Source of the DNA: a bacterium
GTDB lineage: Bacteria; Latescibacterota; UBA2968
DNA: 7,275 nucleotides
Reading direction: 5' to 3'
NCBI GenBank assembly: GCA_027296045.1
Contig: JAPUJS010000550.1
Span: 1-7,275, forward strand
Shown here: positions 5,877 to 7,275 of the stretch, piece by piece
Numbering within the stretch: position 1 is the first letter of the stretch
Layout: every line of letters starts with the position of its first letter
Made by a program: the position numbers and the translations under genes
The notes under the pieces: generated by a model
What the model saw: the letters and a program-made list of their open reading frames with translations, nothing else
What the model was told of the DNA's origin: nothing
Database searches by the model: none

Positions 5877-6764
5877 TTATGGATACTTTTCCAGCCACCA
5901 TCGGGCGATATCGATGCGGCGGGCGAACCACACGTCCGGGAATGTTCTGGCGTATTCCAGGAATTGCTGAAGCGCCACTGCTCTTGCGGGGCGGCCCACA
6001 ATACGACAGTGGAGGCCAATATTCATCATCTTGGGATGGGTTGCGCCTTCGTGATAGAGCAGGTCAAAGGTGTTCTTCATAGTCTCAAAAAAATCGCTCG
6101 GCGTCACCATGCCCCCGCGCCAGAACTTGGTATCGTTGACCTCCAACGAGTAGGGCACCACCAGCCACTTTTTGCCGTTAACCTGCACGTAATAAGGCAG
6201 ATCGTCGTTATAAGCCATGCTATCGTAGAGAAAATGGCCTTCCTCCACCACCAGTTCACGGGTGTTCACAGAAGGGCCGTAGCGCACATACCAGCCCAGG
6301 GGGCGCTCACCCGTTGTTTTCTGCAGCGAGGCGACAGTCTTGCGGATGGCCTCACGCTCGGCCTCCCTGTCCATCTTGAAATACTCTTCCCAGCGGTAGC
6401 CGTGGCCAAAAACCTCGTGGCCGCGACGCACAATTTCAGGGCCAACCTGCGGGTTGCGCTCCAGGGCAAGCGCACAGCAAAAGAACGTGGACCTAATATC
6501 AAACGCGTCCAGGAGGTTCATGATTCGCCACACCCCGACCCTGCTGCCGTATTCGAAAAAGGACTCGTTGGCAAGATCGCGTTGCCCGGGCGGCACGGGC
6601 GACGGCACTTCGTTGTTGGATTCATGCTCAGGATCGCCGTCCAGCAGCGAATACTCCGAACCCTCCTCATAATTCACCACAATGGAGATGGCCAGCCGGG
6701 CACCGTCGGGCCACTCGACTCTGGGCGGATGAGGGCCGTAGCCGATAAAGTCGCGTTCGGTCAC
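5877..6764 (-). CDS. PuuE-like polysaccharide deacetylase/allantoinase-family protein
   Basis: NodB-fold (carbohydrate esterase 4-like) hydrolase most like the PuuE allantoinases, which open the allantoin ring to allantoate. With the GTG start it has 295 residues, near the usual 300-310. Family signatures are RDFIGYGPHPP (4-14), VEWPDGARLAISIVVNYEEGSE (16-37), EYGSRVGVWRI (71-81), GHEVFGHGYRW (115-125), RPLGWYVRYGPSVNTR (154-169), LVVEEGHFLYDS (171-182), DDLPYY (187-192) and MNIGLHCRIVGRP (247-259). The canonical metal-binding sites are altered: the DD of motif 1 is EE (33-34), and the second His of HxxxH is W125 (H121 kept). Such changes fit the PuuE branch. AAGGAG lies 10 nt before the GTG at 6764; the frame continues to 6878, but the extra residues do not look like the family and run into a terminator. 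Convergent with the feo operon. The family is firm; the substrate could be another ureide, amide or acetylated sugar. Confidence 0.88.
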   Translation of the reverse strand: MTERDFIGYGPHPPRVEWPDGARLAISIVVNYEEGSEYSLLDGDPEHESNNEVPSPVPPGQRDLANESFFEYGSRVGVWRIMNLLDAFDIRSTFFCCALALERNPQVGPEIVRRGHEVFGHGYRWEEYFKMDREAEREAIRKTVASLQKTTGERPLGWYVRYGPSVNTRELVVEEGHFLYDSMAYNDDLPYYVQVNGKKWLVVPYSLEVNDTKFWRGGMVTPSDFFETMKNTFDLLYHEGATHPKMMNIGLHCRIVGRPARAVALQQFLEYARTFPDVWFARRIDIARWWLEKYP

Positions 6765-6774
6765 GTAAATAGAT

Positions 6775-6780
6775 CTCCTT
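6775..6780 (-). promoter_or_regulatory. Shine-Dalgarno supporting the GTG start of the PuuE-like gene
   Basis: AAGGAG on the minus strand is 10 nt before the GTG at 6764, a slightly long gap. The resulting product begins MTERDFIGYG, as expected for the family. Confidence 0.65.
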
Positions 6781-6869
6781 GCAGTAGGATGGTCTTCGAG
6801 GGGAAGATATAGTCTCCGAAACGCAAATGCAAGGGAATGCCAACTCCCGTGTACGCATGAAGCAGTTCG

Positions 6870-6895
6870 GGCGCACAATCGTGCGCCTTTTTTTT
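6870..6895 (+). terminator. Plus-strand intrinsic terminator with no clear upstream gene
   Basis: GGCGCAC (6870-6876), loop AATC and GTGCGCC (6881-6887) form a perfect 7-bp GC stem followed by eight T residues. It lies between two divergent genes, 11 bp before the -35 box of the lipoprotein gene. It could insulate that promoter from antisense readthrough or end a short RNA. Confidence 0.85.
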
Positions 6896-6905
6896 GAAAA
6901 AAAAC

Positions 6906-6928
6906 ATTGACATTAGATGCTCGTCAAT
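6906..6928. repeat. Dyad overlapping the -35 of the di-heme lipoprotein gene
   Basis: ATTGAC (6906-6911) and GTCAAT (6923-6928) are perfect inverted arms 11 bp apart. The left arm includes most of the TTGACA -35 box, so a protein bound here would affect transcription initiation. Confidence 0.45.
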
Positions 6929-6935
6929 ATATTTT
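6907..6935 (+). promoter_or_regulatory. Candidate promoter of the di-heme lipoprotein gene
   Basis: A consensus -35 TTGACA (6907-6912) is followed after 17 bp by TATTTT (6930-6935), or after 15 bp by TATATT (6928-6933). Both dyads of this region overlap it. The leader to the ATG would be about 70-75 nt. Confidence 0.55.
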
Positions 6936-6958
6936 TAGTCTTAGCTAAAAAATATATT
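6926..6958. repeat. Near-perfect AT-rich palindrome, probable operator
   Basis: AATATATTTTTAG (6926-6938) is matched by CTAAAAAATATATT (6945-6958), complementary apart from one extra A, around TCTTAG. The perfect core is TTTTTAG-N6-CTAAAAA. It covers the -10 region, as expected for a repressor site. Confidence 0.6.
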
Positions 6959-7013
6959 AAACATGACATATTGTAATTATTAGAAAAACACAATTCATGT
7001 AAGGAGTGATACC

Positions 7014-7275
7014 ATGGCAACATCACGGTGTCTGATTTCGATCGCGGCCTTGCTGGTCTTCTCCCTCTCCGGCTGCGACAGACTCCTGACCACAGGTCCG
7101 GAGCCAGGAGAAACCACCGACGGGATCATGGACAATCCCCCGTCTATTCAGGCCGCCTTCCTCCGGGGTGATGAACAGTTTGCACGCATTTTCACCGTCC
7201 CCGATGGCCTGGGCCCCATATTCAACCAGCCCAGTTGCGAAACCTGCCATCCCGGAGACGGCCGAGGTACTCCGG
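7014..7275 (+). CDS. Di-heme oxidoreductase (DUF1111-like) lipoprotein, 5' end only
   Basis: The first 87 codons of an exported c-type cytochrome. Residues 1-20 form a lipoprotein signal peptide with lipobox LSGC, so C21 would be lipidated and the protein anchored to a membrane facing the periplasm. The segment from 49, FLRGDEQFARIFTVPDGLGP (49-68), then IFNQPSCETCHPGDGRG (69-85), contains a heme-binding CETCH (75-79). It matches the opening of the DUF1111/COG3488 di-heme oxidoreductases, which resemble cytochrome c peroxidases and often sit beside imelysin-type iron-uptake genes. AAGGAG is 7 nt before the ATG. The second heme site and catalytic part lie beyond the window, so the family call rests on this N-terminal motif. 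The two upstream dyads suggest regulated expression. Confidence 0.82.
   Translation, partial: MATSRCLISIAALLVFSLSGCDRLLTTGPEPGETTDGIMDNPPSIQAAFLRGDEQFARIFTVPDGLGPIFNQPSCETCHPGDGRGTP

Noticed and set aside
1..6764. Ureide (allantoin) catabolic cluster formed by the Ldh2-type and PuuE-like genes
   Set aside because: The genes are about 5 kb apart and separated by sigZ and the feo operon, and both families have many other substrates. Context does not support one pathway.
5799..6812. Long plus-strand open frame of 337 codons
   Set aside because: It lies almost entirely antisense to the PuuE-like gene, which has strong family motifs; it begins before a terminator stem and resembles no family I recognise.

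Overview
The window is a gene-dense bacterial segment. Its coding DNA is moderately GC-rich, and two intergenic regions are strikingly AT-rich (about 2750-2970 and 6896-7000). Six genes are clear, plus a small membrane-protein gene and a truncated gene at each end. Shine-Dalgarno sequences, GTG starts and intrinsic terminators are all typically bacterial. The mix (Ldh2-family dehydrogenase, divergent aldo/keto reductase, SigZ-type sigma factor, FeoAB, PuuE-like deacetylase, di-heme oxidoreductase lipoprotein) would fit an uncultured environmental Gram-negative-type bacterium. I cannot name a phylum from sequence alone.

Left part, minus strand (1-2101). A divergent aldo/keto reductase is followed 73 bp later by an Ldh2-family malate/lactate/ureidoglycolate-type dehydrogenase, which runs off the left edge. 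The two probably form a small redox operon. A strong intrinsic terminator (2072-2101) separates them from the upstream sigZ-like ECF sigma factor gene, also on the minus strand.

Centre, plus strand (2674-5843). A roughly 300-bp AT-rich region separates sigZ from the divergent iron operon: feoA, feoB and a 52-aa FeoB-associated small membrane protein whose Shine-Dalgarno overlaps the feoB stop codon. A 12-bp-stem terminator ends the operon. FeoB is the ferrous-iron permease with an N-terminal G domain; FeoA is its small SH3-like cytosolic partner; the small protein sits where accessory Feo proteins usually lie. The region before feoA carries three helically phased CTRCTAA repeats, and the feoA-feoB gap carries a 10-bp inverted repeat. 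Both are plausible control elements.

Right part. A PuuE-like polysaccharide deacetylase/allantoinase-family gene lies on the minus strand, convergent with the feo operon. Divergent from it, at the right edge, begins a lipoprotein with a CxxCH heme motif that matches the start of the DUF1111 di-heme oxidoreductase family, which is often found in iron-responsive operons. Its promoter region has a consensus -35 box, two adjacent dyads and, just upstream, a plus-strand terminator with no obvious gene to terminate. The most interesting content is regulatory: possible shared iron/metal control of feoAB and the di-heme gene, and a divergently placed sigma factor with a cysteine-rich tail. I saw no CRISPR array, tRNA, rRNA, insertion sequence or defence system. 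No wholly new system is demonstrated.
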